Assembly: GCA_914767885.1 (NCBI GenBank) | Contig: CAJZBQ010000034.1 | Location: 186,001-250,000 of the forward strand | DNA length: 64,000 nucleotides | Direction: 5' to 3' | Source of the DNA: Blepharisma stoltei | Taxonomy: Eukaryota; Ciliophora; Heterotrichea; Heterotrichida; Blepharismidae | Translations under genes and position numbers: made by a program | Shown: one piece after another, positions 22,951-32,381 of the stretch | Numbering within the stretch: position 1 is the stretch's first letter | Layout: every line of letters starts with the position of its first letter | Notes under the pieces: model-generated | Seen by the model: only the letters and a program-made list of their open reading frames with translations | What the model was told of the DNA's origin: nothing | Databases searched by the model: none

Positions 22951-24291
22951 ATGGCAGTTCAAGGAATAAAACCATACCAAAGGCCAAATGACTGGGCAGC
23001 ACTTGTAGAAGCCCAATCAAAGGCTAACCTCATGCAGGAAAGAGCTGATGCTGAGCTCGCAAGTCTAAATAAAAAATTACTCCGCGAAGAGCTCGACAAG
23101 CAGTTACAAGAAAAACAACAGCAGCGTCTAGAAGACCAAATGCTCAGAGATATCGAAGCAAACGTAATGCTTCAAAAAGGCAAAGCCATAAAAGACTACG
23201 ACCAAAGAGCAAAGCAAGAATACAGATACATGCAACAGCAGCTTGGCCAAGAGTACCAAGACATGTCCAGTTATAAAGCTCAATTGAGAGCCCAAATGAA
23301 CCAACAAGAAAAATCATCCGACAAATCATGGCTCAATTCAATAAGTAATCAAATGGAGCTCGACAACAGAACGAAAAAGCAGCTAAAAGAAGAAAAAATC
23401 AAGACAGAATTAGAAGTCCTAAGGCTTAAAGAGTGGCAAAAAGAAACCGAACGTAAACAAAGGGAAAATGAAAAACTAAGAGATCAAGAATTAATAAGGC
23501 AAAACATAGAAAAAGTCAACCTAAGAGACCAAAATCTGGCTGATTTTAATAGAAACTTAGATGAGATCAGAAAAAATAAAACTGTCGTATATGAGCCAGT
23601 TGCCAGGTTTAATCTCGAAAAAGAAATTAAAAAAGTCGAAATAGTGAATCAGTGGGAAAATGATGCGAGAAGAAGGGCTGAAGAAAAGGCTAATCAAGAA
23701 CGAGAAAAAAAGATGGCCAGTAAGCAAGATACAATACAAACACTCGAAATGCAGCTACAAGAAAAAAATGCTAAAAGAGAGATGGAAAGGATGCAGTTTG
23801 AAAGGGAAAAACAAAATATGCAAAAACAAGTAGAAAGTACAAGGAACTATGAAGTTCAAATGAAAGCGTTGAGAGCAAGGGAAAAAGAAGAGTATAAGCA
23901 AGTTCTTGAAGATCAATCCCAAAACAGGATGATGCAACAATATAACGAATTGAAGATGGATGAAAAAGAAAAACAAATCTTTTCACCAATTCTGGCGTCA
24001 AAAGATGATATTGCTTTTAAAGCTGTCCCAGGAATTCATCCGAGGGAATCACCATTGCAAAAGGCATTTTTGAGAGCTCACAGAAGCTTTTCTCAACTGC
24101 CAAATGTAAGCCAGTGCAATTCTCGTGATCCGAGTCCGTCAGGGTTTCAAAGAAACCCTAGTAACTTTGGAGATGATAAATTATACGGCGGAGGGAGTCC
24201 GACAAGTGATATTTTTTCGATTAAAAGAACTAGTAGAAATGAATTCTTTTTTGATCCTCAAAAGCATGATCCAATTGTTAGTCATACATAA
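22951..24291 (+). CDS. Coiled-coil protein of unknown function, 446 residues
   Basis: A single uninterrupted frame from ATG to TAA. Residues about 20-330 are almost entirely charged heptad-type sequence rich in K, E, Q and R (for example EKQQQRLEDQMLRDIEANV and ELKMDEKEKQ), predicting long coiled coils. The last 110 residues are Ser/Pro-rich and unstructured. The composition resembles ciliary or cytoskeletal trichohyalin/CFAP-like proteins, but I do not recognise a specific family. It contains no insertion, unlike the neighbouring dynein gene. Confidence 0.85.
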   Translation: MAVQGIKPYQRPNDWAALVEAQSKANLMQERADAELASLNKKLLREELDKQLQEKQQQRLEDQMLRDIEANVMLQKGKAIKDYDQRAKQEYRYMQQQLGQEYQDMSSYKAQLRAQMNQQEKSSDKSWLNSISNQMELDNRTKKQLKEEKIKTELEVLRLKEWQKETERKQRENEKLRDQELIRQNIEKVNLRDQNLADFNRNLDEIRKNKTVVYEPVARFNLEKEIKKVEIVNQWENDARRRAEEKANQEREKKMASKQDTIQTLEMQLQEKNAKREMERMQFEREKQNMQKQVESTRNYEVQMKALRAREKEEYKQVLEDQSQNRMMQQYNELKMDEKEKQIFSPILASKDDIAFKAVPGIHPRESPLQKAFLRAHRSFSQLPNVSQCNSRDPSPSGFQRNPSNFGDDKLYGGGSPTSDIFSIKRTSRNEFFFDPQKHDPIVSHT

Positions 24292-25205
24292 AACTCCTCC
24301 TCATGCCAAACTACCTAGTCTTGATAATAAGAAATATATGCGATATTAAAGTATTTTCGCCTCCTATGCTATTAAAACGCAATTTATAGCATGCTTCCGA
24401 TATATTTAATACTTTATTTCATATCCCTACTATATATAAAAATTTTAGACTAATAAATAAAAGAGTTAATAGAGAAATAGGCAGGACATAGCTTAATTAT
24501 TGCATTTTAAGATAAATCAAGAATCCTGCTTTAAATAGATAGAAAAAAATAAATAAATTTAAACATAATTATGCATCATAGACACAAACAGTATCTAGCA
24601 TCAGCTCCACTAAATTAATGCTTTTGAACAAATTTAATCTTATTTGCATATTTATTTTACATATAAGCTGATATATCTCGTTTAAATTTAATACAAAATT
24701 AGGAGCTAAATTTGCTAGCCATATAAAATTTTTTTATATACCAAGGATGCGAAATAAAGCATTAAATATATTTGTAAAAATGCTATAAACCCGTTTCAAG
24801 AGCATAGAAGCAAAAATCTCAATATCTCATATATTTCTTATTATCATATTAGGTATTTGGTATTGGGTGAGGGATGGGTTTTATACTTGGCCAATTGTGA
24901 ACCCACTTGGGGCAAGCATTCCAAGGCCAAACTTCGGGGCAAGTTTTCAAAGAGGAAAAGGACTTTCTTTGCTTCATGTTGGGTCTTCAATAACCAAAGT
25001 TTAAATAATTACATTATTTATTTTAAAAAATAAATCAAAGTATTATAAAGAATTAAATTATTATTTGCAATTAAATAATTAAATTATTATAATTAGATCT
25101 CATTTAATTTGGATATTTTTAGCCAAAATAAATGGCCAATTAATCTATCTAAATGAGACAACTTTTCAGATTTTATGCCAGAAGATTTATTATTTATTTT
25201 TCTGA
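24292..25205. other. Intergenic region with a possible gene remnant at 24790-25004
   Basis: Mostly AT-rich. At about 24790-25004 (+) there is a less AT-rich frame without an ATG that ends in TAA. It has a hydrophobic stretch (IFLIIILGIWYWV) followed by WPIVNPLGASIPRPNFGA. This could be the last exon of a gene split by an unrecognised IES, or a fragment. No family is recognised. Confidence 0.35.
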
Positions 25206-25523
25206 ATCCCCCTTCCATGAGAGAGCAAAGCCATTGCAAAAATCTGTATTTTTTAGGGAAAAAGCCATCTCCTGAGAAAAGAAAAAATTTTTTATAAAAA
25301 AATAATTTGATATATAAGTGATAATTATTATAATGAAATCTCTAGTTAGCTCTGTGTAATTTTTAAACAACATGCATTTTAAAACATAAATTTTTCAAAT
25401 TAAATTAATATTTGCTCTCCAATTTTACGAATTGGGATTTTTAGATAATTTTTTTTTAAAAAAATATTAGCCCCCTCCACGAGTGAACAAAATTTTTTTG
25501 TTTGCCCACGGAGGGGAGGATTA
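25206..25523 (+). mobile_element. MITE-A upstream of HGD
   Basis: The low end ATCCCCCTTCCATGAGAGAG and the hairpin high end (CCCCCTCCACGAGTGAACAAAA then TTTGCCCACGGAGGGGAGG) with the standard core identify it. About 318 bp. Right TA at 25522-25523. The left border is uncertain because the flank is non-coding. Confidence 0.85.
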
Positions 25524-25907
25524 AGTATTTTTATATGTCCTAATTTTATTTTCAAAAGAGAGGTCCTTCTTAGGCATCAATTCAGCTTGGATTTCTTATG
25601 GTAAATTTTTTCTTTTTAAAAACTTAAAACTTCAATTACAAATTTATACGAATTTTGGTTCTTAATTTATCTGAATAGCCTTGATTTGTCTTAAAACCTT
25701 TAATTTTTATATAAAACTGAGCTGTTCTAATTAAAAATAAAGAAAAGAAACTTAGCTAGCATTATCCTCCCAATGTAATTTGAAATTATCTACCTTAAAT
25801 TTGCTGTCTCCTTCTCTCGAAATTCAATTTTAACGATGTTTTTGCTCCACACATATCCATTATACTCAAAGTCGAAATAGATCCACATAATTCTTAATAA
25901 TTAATCA
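25524..25907. other. Upstream region of HGD
   Basis: AT-rich, 384 bp between a MITE-A and the HGD start. No specific motif recognised. Confidence 0.5.
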
Positions 25908-27521
25908 ATGGCTGATCTCGCATATCAATCTGGATATGGGAACATGTTTGAGACCGAAGCAATTTCAGGCGCTCTCCCTCGTGGTCAATGTGCACCCCAA
26001 GTGTGTCCCTTCAACTTATATGCTGAACAATTAAATGGGACTGCATTTACAGCACCACGTGCCCTAAACCAAAGATCTTGGATGTATAAGCTGAGGCCAA
26101 GCGTATCAGGCCAAACTCCATATCAAAAAATTGAAGCTGGCCAATTTTCCAATGCTTTTTCAACATTTGAAGTTACTCCAAGCCAACTCAGATGGAGAGA
26201 ACTTCCATTGCCAGCTGATGGGACCCAAATTGATTTCGTACAAGGAATCAGCACTATGGGCGGCATTGGGGATCCAACTGTAAAAACAGGACTCGCAATC
26301 TATATGTATAGCTGCAATACCAGCATGGACAACAAAGCTTTTTATAGCGCTGATGGTGATTTTCTAATTGTTCCCCAACTCGGGAGCTTGCTCATTAAGA
26401 CTGAAATGGGCAGACTAAGCATTGAGCCACAAGAGATCGCTGTTATTCCTAGAGGAATAAAATTTGCAGTCTACGTCCAAGGTGACTCGAGAGGGTACAT
26501 CTCAGAAGTCTTCTCAGGACACTTCAAAATCCCAGACCTTGGCCCAATCGGTGCAAATGGCTTGGCAAACCCTAGGGATTTTTACGCTCCAGTTGCGTGG
26601 TACGAAGATATCGATGCCGAGTTTACCGTTGTAGGAAAGTTCGGTGGAGAATTATTCCAATACACCTTACCTCATTCACCTTTTGACGTGGTTGCATGGC
26701 ATGGAAATTACACTCCTTATAAGTATGATTTGAGAAATTACAACACAATGAATACAGTTTCTTATGATCATGCTGACCCATGCATTTTTACTGTTTTAAC
26801 TTGCCAAAGTCTTGACCCAGGCACAGCTGTTTTGGACTTTGTAATTTTCCCACCAAGATGGATGGTTGCTGAACACACCTTTAGACCGCCTTATTACCAT
26901 CGTAATACGATGACTGAGTTCATGGGAAACATTGTGGGGACTTATGACGCAAAAACTGATGGATTTGTACCAGGAGGAGCATCGCTTCATAGTTGCATGT
27001 CTGGCCATGGCCCAGAAGCAAAAGTGTTTGAGAAAGGATCAACTTCAAAACTGGAGCCTGTCAGGTACCCTGATAACAACTTGCAGTTTATGTTTGAGAC
27101 TATGTTTATGCTGACTCCCCACCTTTGAATTAGAACAAAAAAGTCAACTTAAAGGGGGTTAATTTTTTGATAAAAATTTTTAAAAATATAAATTGTGAGA
27201 TTTTAATTTTTTTATCATAATTAATATAAAAATATAATGAATTAAAGTTTTTCAACTATTTAAATAGCATTCTATTTGTGCTAATTCCATAAGTTGGTCT
27301 AAATTAGTATTTTTTTACCTTAAAAATTTTAGACTTTTAAAAATAAAATTTTGCTCCAATTTAAAGGGATTAATTTGCCCAAGAAATGGGAATTTTACAT
27401 ACATTTTGTTTCAATTTAAAGTGGGGGAGTGAGAATCCCAAGCTGGGCGTTAGAAAGAGAAAGACTTGATATCAACTATTTGGAGTGCTGGAAGGGTCTT
27501 GAAAAGCACTTTACACCTTAA
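25908..27521 (+). CDS. HGD: Homogentisate 1,2-dioxygenase
   Basis: After removal of 27115-27432 the protein is 431 residues (human enzyme about 445). It opens homogentisate to maleylacetoacetate with O2 in tyrosine catabolism and is a cytosolic non-haem iron enzyme. The N-terminus YQSGYGNMFETEAISGALP is diagnostic. The iron ligands are visible in PPYYHRNTMTEFMG (His and Glu) and in SCMSGHGPE (His). The C-terminus WALERERLDINYLECWKGLE is restored only by excision, through a TGA border. The start is the first ATG. No introns. Confidence 0.97.
27115..27432. mobile_element. MITE-B (318 bp) in HGD, TGA borders
   Basis: Low end ACTCCCCACCTTTGAATTAG; high end inverted CACTCCCCCACTTTAAATTG. This is the TTTAAATTGGAACAAAA family. 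Both borders read TGA (27112-27114 and 27430-27432), not TA. Collapsing TGA joins ETMFML to RIPSWALERE in frame. Confidence 0.85.
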
Positions 27522-27844
27522 ACAGTAATAATTAAAATCAATATTTCATAATAAAAATATAATTGCTGTTTTATTTATTAAATTTAAGTTTAATTTCTTG
27601 ATAATTTTAATTTGTTTTCACTCTACTTAAACTGTATAAATAAATTTAAATTGAGATTTTTGAGCTAATTATCGCTTTTGAATCTCATTACTAATAGTAA
27701 GACTTTATCTTTACACAATTAGCGCAATAGAACTTTTCTTGATAGTCGATATTTTGCATTTTCTTATTAATTCACGTATTTTATTCAAAGCATTTACCAT
27801 TTCACTTGCAATTTGTTAATTCAATTAAACCAGGGATTATATAT
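27522..27844. other. Intergenic spacer HGD-VHS gene
   Basis: AT-rich, 323 bp. Nothing recognised. Confidence 0.55.
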
Positions 27845-30053
27845 ATGTCACAGCACGGACCCAAATTAATCGATCTCTTTGAAAAAGCAACCTCTGATGA
27901 CTTGAAAGAGCCAGACTACGGTCTCAATATTGAAATCGCAGACCGAATGAATTCTCGCCGCCGCTAGTAACTTTTACTTACTCTCTCTCCATGAGTGAGC
28001 AAAGTATTGATCGCTTGCTTACTCCCCCCCTCCGTGAGTGAACAAAACCATTAGAAAAATCCCTATTTTTTGCCCAAAACCCACCCTCCGTGACTGAACA
28101 AAAATTGTTTTAATAGAAAAATTTTTTATGGGAAAAAATTTTGATATATAAGTGATAATGAGTATAATGAAATCTAGAGCTAATTCTGTTTAATTTTAAA
28201 CGAATTGCTTTTTAAAAAATAAATTTTATAAATTAAATTAATATTTGCTTTCCAATTTTTGCGAATTAGGATTTTTTTAAATTTCGAAAAACAATATTTT
28301 TTATAAAATTTATATATAAAATTTTTTTAAAAAAAAAAATTAACCCCCTCCGTGAGTGAACAAAATTTTTTTGTTCACTCACGGAGGGGGGGAGTTAGGA
28401 TTAATTTTTTTTTAAAATTTAAAAATTCTTAGTTCGTAAAATTGGGAATTAAAAACTAATTTATTTCCCAAAAATTTATGTTTAGAATGCAAGCTGTTTA
28501 AAATTCAACAGAATTAATTAGAGATTTCTTTATAATAAATACATTTATATATTGCTCATTTGCGAGGGTAGTTTTTTCTCAAAAAATAGGATTTTTCGAA
28601 TTGCTTTGCTAAATCACGGAGGAAGGTTAGTTGTTTAGAAGGAATTGAATATTTTAAACAGCTCTTCAGATCCACCGACCTCAAAACCATTGAACTTACT
28701 CTATCTCTGCTCGAAACCTGTGTAAAAAACTGCAATAGCCACTTTCATCGATATCTAAGCAATCGTGAATTCATTCCTAGTTTCAGTCAGCTTCTCAAAA
28801 GGCTCCGAAGAAAGCTCAACTTAGTCGAGAAAATGGCTGGGCTTTACAAAAACCCTGGCTGACGCAAAATTGAAGACCGCGTTTTATGTTTGATTCAGCT
28901 ATGGGCTGATACCTTTATGATGCATGAAGACACATATCCCGCATTTATGAAAATCTATAGAGAACTTCGAAAAGAAGGCTTAAAGTTCCCAACCCGAGAT
29001 CCTAATGAAAGGTTCATGATAAAATTCGAAGGAGACCCTTCCCCTGCATTTGAACTGGCTGATATGGAGCAACAAGTTAAAGGATCATCAGAAAGAGACG
29101 TCCTACCTCGAAGATCGCCGCCAAGATCAAGAGCTCCTGCCCGAGGCCTTGACGAAGACCCAGAGCCAAAATTAATGCAAAGCGACATTGATTCGCTGAA
29201 TAGGAATTTACCTTTACTCGAAGACATGATTGCAAGAGCAAGAGACGTCAGAGATCTTCAAGAGCCAAGCGTAAAAGAAGTAGTAAGGAACTGTAGGTCA
29301 GCCCAGAAAAAATTAATTTGGGTTATCTCATATAAAGCTTCAAATAGCACAGATGAAAGAGACACAATTGAGCTATTAGGAATCATGGACTATATCAATT
29401 CTAAAATGGATACCTTTAAAAATGCTGTAGGAGTGTTAAAAAGAGGAGGAACAAATAAAGAAGTCGTTGATATACTAAAAGGAAAAGCAAAAGATGAGGA
29501 TAATTTATTAGATCTTGGAGAAGATTTCTTGGAAATTCAAGAAAAAAATCCTTTGGATAAGCTAGAAAAATATGTGTGGGGAAGAAGACCTGAGGAAATA
29601 AGACCTGAGCAAAGAAAAGTTGAGGTAAATGTGGAGGCGAGGATACCTCCTCCAGAAATTCCAAGAATTGAAGAGCCACCTCAGCATGGAAGAAAACTTG
29701 CACCTTTGCCGGATTTATTGCTTGATGAGCCTGAAGACTATACACCTACACCTAGTAGAGATCAAGGAAATCTGTATGACTTGAACTCTATTTTTGCTCA
29801 GCCAGTGCAGCCTCCTCAAGTCCAGCCTTTATATCAGACTCCTGGGTATAACCCTCAGATGCAAGCTCAGGTACCAATTGGATACCCTCCAAATTATCCT
29901 AATCAGCCCATTATGCAACCAGGGTTTAATCCTCAATTAAACCAAGGCTATCCTCCACAGCCTTATCCTCAGAATTACGCTCAGCCTGTTTCTGCAGATC
30001 AGCAAAGAGATGAATTTGAAGATTTCTTTTCTGAGATAGCTAATCGCCGATAA
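27845..30053 (+). CDS. VHS-domain trafficking protein (TOM1/GGA-like)
   Basis: The first exon encodes LIDLFEKATSDDLKEPDYGL, the classic start of a VHS domain. After splicing and excision (27967-28630 removed) it continues YCLEGIEYFKQLFRSTDLKT and LLETCVKNCNSHFHRYLSNR through RVLCLIQLWADTFM, completing the eight-helix VHS fold. Residues about 220-320 look like a GAT-type helical bundle. The C-terminus is Pro/Gln-rich (QPVQPPQVQPLYQTPGYNP) and disordered. The total is 514 residues. VHS-GAT proteins sort ubiquitinated or clathrin-coated cargo on endosomes. One TGA (28861) encodes Trp. Exact assignment to TOM1, HRS or GGA is not possible. Confidence 0.9.
27981..28629 (-). mobile_element. Outer MITE-A (649 bp with its passenger) inside an intron
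   Basis: TA borders 27979-27980 and 28628-28629. The low end is CTCTCTCTCCATGAGTGAGC, the high end CGAGGGTAGTTTTTTCTC then AATCACGGAGGAAGG. Without the inner element it is 273 bp and is a normal, diverged MITE-A. Confidence 0.88.
28022..28397 (+). mobile_element. Inner MITE-A (376 bp) nested in another MITE-A
   Basis: TA borders 28020-28021 and 28396-28397 within the hairpin end of the outer copy. It is nearly identical in layout to 20774-21165: CCCCCCCTCCGTGAGTGAAC start, TAGAGCTAATTCTGTTTAAT core, terminal hairpin ending GGAGGGGGGGAG. It is less diverged than its host, so it is the younger insertion. Confidence 0.93.
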
Positions 30054-30238
30054 TTTAAATAGTTTATATATCACTTTTTTCGATTTATTTATTGATTTGT
30101 AAGCGTTTAAATTGGTAAATTTATTTTCTAAAATAATTTTAAAAAATTTTAAATTATGCATGCTTTTAAAGATTAATTGGCTTATTTAATGGCAATAAGC
30201 TGATTTCAGTAAAATAATAAAATTCACCTACTTCAGAA

Positions 30239-31027
30239 ATGAGTGACAGAAAAAAGCCAAAACTATCGCATGCTTTCACAAATGCAAAAAGTGGCGTGAC
30301 ATGGCTGGTGTGATATAAAGCCTCTGGGAAAATGCTATCTAGGAAAATGAAATATAAATACTCGAATAATGAAGATGATGAAATTAATTTTGCAGCATAT
30401 TCGTGTTGTCCGGAAGGCGTTGCAAAACCGTCCAGAGGTATCAATCCCAAATATATCCATTTTCAATGATCGGGAAAGAGCTTAGCAGATCTTGATGAAG
30501 ATTTTCCAACAAACCTTCCTTTATTTTATCGTCTTACGTATCAAACTCTTAAGTGCATGGCCGAAATGCATAGTCGAGGCATTACTCACGGAAATCTAAG
30601 TAAAAAGAAGATCTTTTATTATAAGTCGAAATTCAAGATTGCATATTTTGAAAAAGGCTCAAAGAGTGAATTCCTTGATCCTATTTCATCGATTAGTTCA
30701 CTACCCCTTATCTCAGATGCAGAACAAAAGAATCTTATCTTGAATAAAAAAATAGATGTAAAAAATCTTGGCCTTATACTATTGAAATGCATAAAGCCTA
30801 ATTTCCCGATTTCAAAGCTGGGAAGTTTAAGTGAAGGAGCTATGGAAAATTTTGTTGAAAGAAAGATTCGGAAACTTGATTTACGGATCAGAAATCTTTT
30901 TAGGAAAATGCTAACATTTCATGATCACAATAGATGCTCTATGGAAGAAGTATTCCAAGATTGGGAAACAACTGTAATCGCTGTAGAAGCAAACAAGAGC
31001 TTGAATGAGAGAACAGTTTCAAGGTAA
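30239..31027 (+). CDS. Pseudokinase-like protein, first of a tandem pair
   Basis: 262 residues with two TGA Trp codons (30311 region and 30467). The motif order matches a degraded protein-kinase C-lobe. MHSRGITHGNLSKKKI replaces the HRDLKxxN catalytic loop, FKIAYFEKG replaces DFG, and KNLGLILLKCI corresponds to the helix-F segment. With no catalytic Asp it should lack phosphotransfer. No glycine loop is seen. It is similar throughout to the next gene (for example KYIHFQWSGKSL against NLIHFQWWGSN). The start is the ATG before DRKKPKLSHAF. Confidence 0.7.
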
Positions 31028-31461
31028 AATTGTATTATCTAATAATAAGCATAAGCAGCGTACAATAATAACTATTTAAATGTAAAACTACTTTTAGAAA
31101 AAAAGGTGCAAAAATATATTGCAATAAACGCAAACTTTATGCTAGAACCAATCAAAAATTCAATAAAGAGATTAATTTAATGATTTATTATAAGAAATTA
31201 CTGATTTTTAAAACTTAAATATTTAGGTTAAATAGTTAGTTTTATCATTATAATTTAAATTATAATAATATTCATTTTGCTACATTTAATTATATTTTGC
31301 AGCTCATGTAATTAGCAATAACTGAAAAGCGAAATTGATAGATAACTAAAATTTAATAATTTTCATTGCATAATTGATATAAGCCCATACTATTAAATGA
31401 TAAAAATGTTTCTAAACATGAATAATAAAGTATATTCACCTTAAAAGAAAGGTGACACTCA
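31028..31461. other. Intergenic spacer between the pseudokinase pair
   Basis: 434 bp, AT-rich. No gene or repeat recognised. Confidence 0.55.
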
Positions 31462-32268
31462 ATGCCGAAAATTAATTATATTATGACAGATGAGCAAAAA
31501 GAGAGCAAGAAATGGACAGTTTGGGACTCTTACGATGGAAAAATGATTTCCAGGGAAATGATGCGTAATGGTATGTATTATGATGACACTATTAATTTTA
31601 GGGCACATAGAATTTGCCCAGACCTAGTAATTAAGCCTTTAACTAACTTAGGCAGAAATTTGATTCATTTCCAGTGGTGAGGAAGCAATGTAGCAAATTT
31701 TTCAGATGAGTTTCAAAATGATATCTATTTATTTCAGTCATTTATGATAGAATCACTTACATGCATGAGCTTGCTGCATGAAAGAGGCATCACCCATGGC
31801 AATTTAAGCCCAAAAAAAATATTTTCGAGCAACGGCCACATTAAGATCGGATATTTTGAAAGAGGGACTGTCTATGGCAATAGGGAGAATTTTTTTAAAG
31901 GGTCAGATTATATGATTAGTCCTCAAAAAAAGGCTTGGTATAATGACCATAAAATCCATATCAACTTCGAAAAAGAAGATGTGTATGCTCTTGGACTCAC
32001 GTTCTTGACATGTTATTATCCAGATTGCGACATTTTAGGATTGAGTAATTATGATAGTGAAGACTTAAAACAGTTTGTTGAAAGCAAGACTCGCTTTCTT
32101 AACTTTTCAATCCAAACTGTTTTAAGACGAATGCTTACTTATGATCATGTGCAAAGATGGCCTATGAAAGAAGCACTAAAGTATTTAATTAATAATCCTG
32201 TGTGCAATACCACAGTAGTGGCAAATCAGCCAGCAAGTGCTAAAATCAAGCTAATAACTTCTAGATAA
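31462..32268 (+). CDS. Pseudokinase-like protein, second of a tandem pair
   Basis: 268 residues with one TGA Trp (31678). The kinase-like features are LLHERGITHGNLSPKKIF in place of the catalytic loop, HIKIGYFERG in place of DFG, EDVYALGLTFLTCYYPD like subdomain IX, and LRRMLTYDHVQRWPMKEAL like subdomain XI. The HRD aspartate is Asn. It is a diverged duplicate of 30239-31027. No insertion is present. Confidence 0.72.
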
Positions 32269-32381
32269 TTTATATAATTTTTAATTCTATTATATTATTA
32301 AGCTATTAGGTCTCTCTTCTTTCTGAGGTCTTATACCAAAGTGGCTATTAATGAAATTTTCATCATTCATGTGAACAATAA

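Larger units (their letters stand above)
27967..28630 (+). other. 15-nt intron split by nested MITEs
   Basis: The intron pieces are 27967-27980 (GTAACTTTTACTTA) and the G at 28630. With the IES 27981-28629 removed, the DNA reads GTAACTTTTACTTAG, a 15-nt GT-AG intron. Splicing gives SRRRYCLEGIEYF in frame. Confidence 0.88.
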
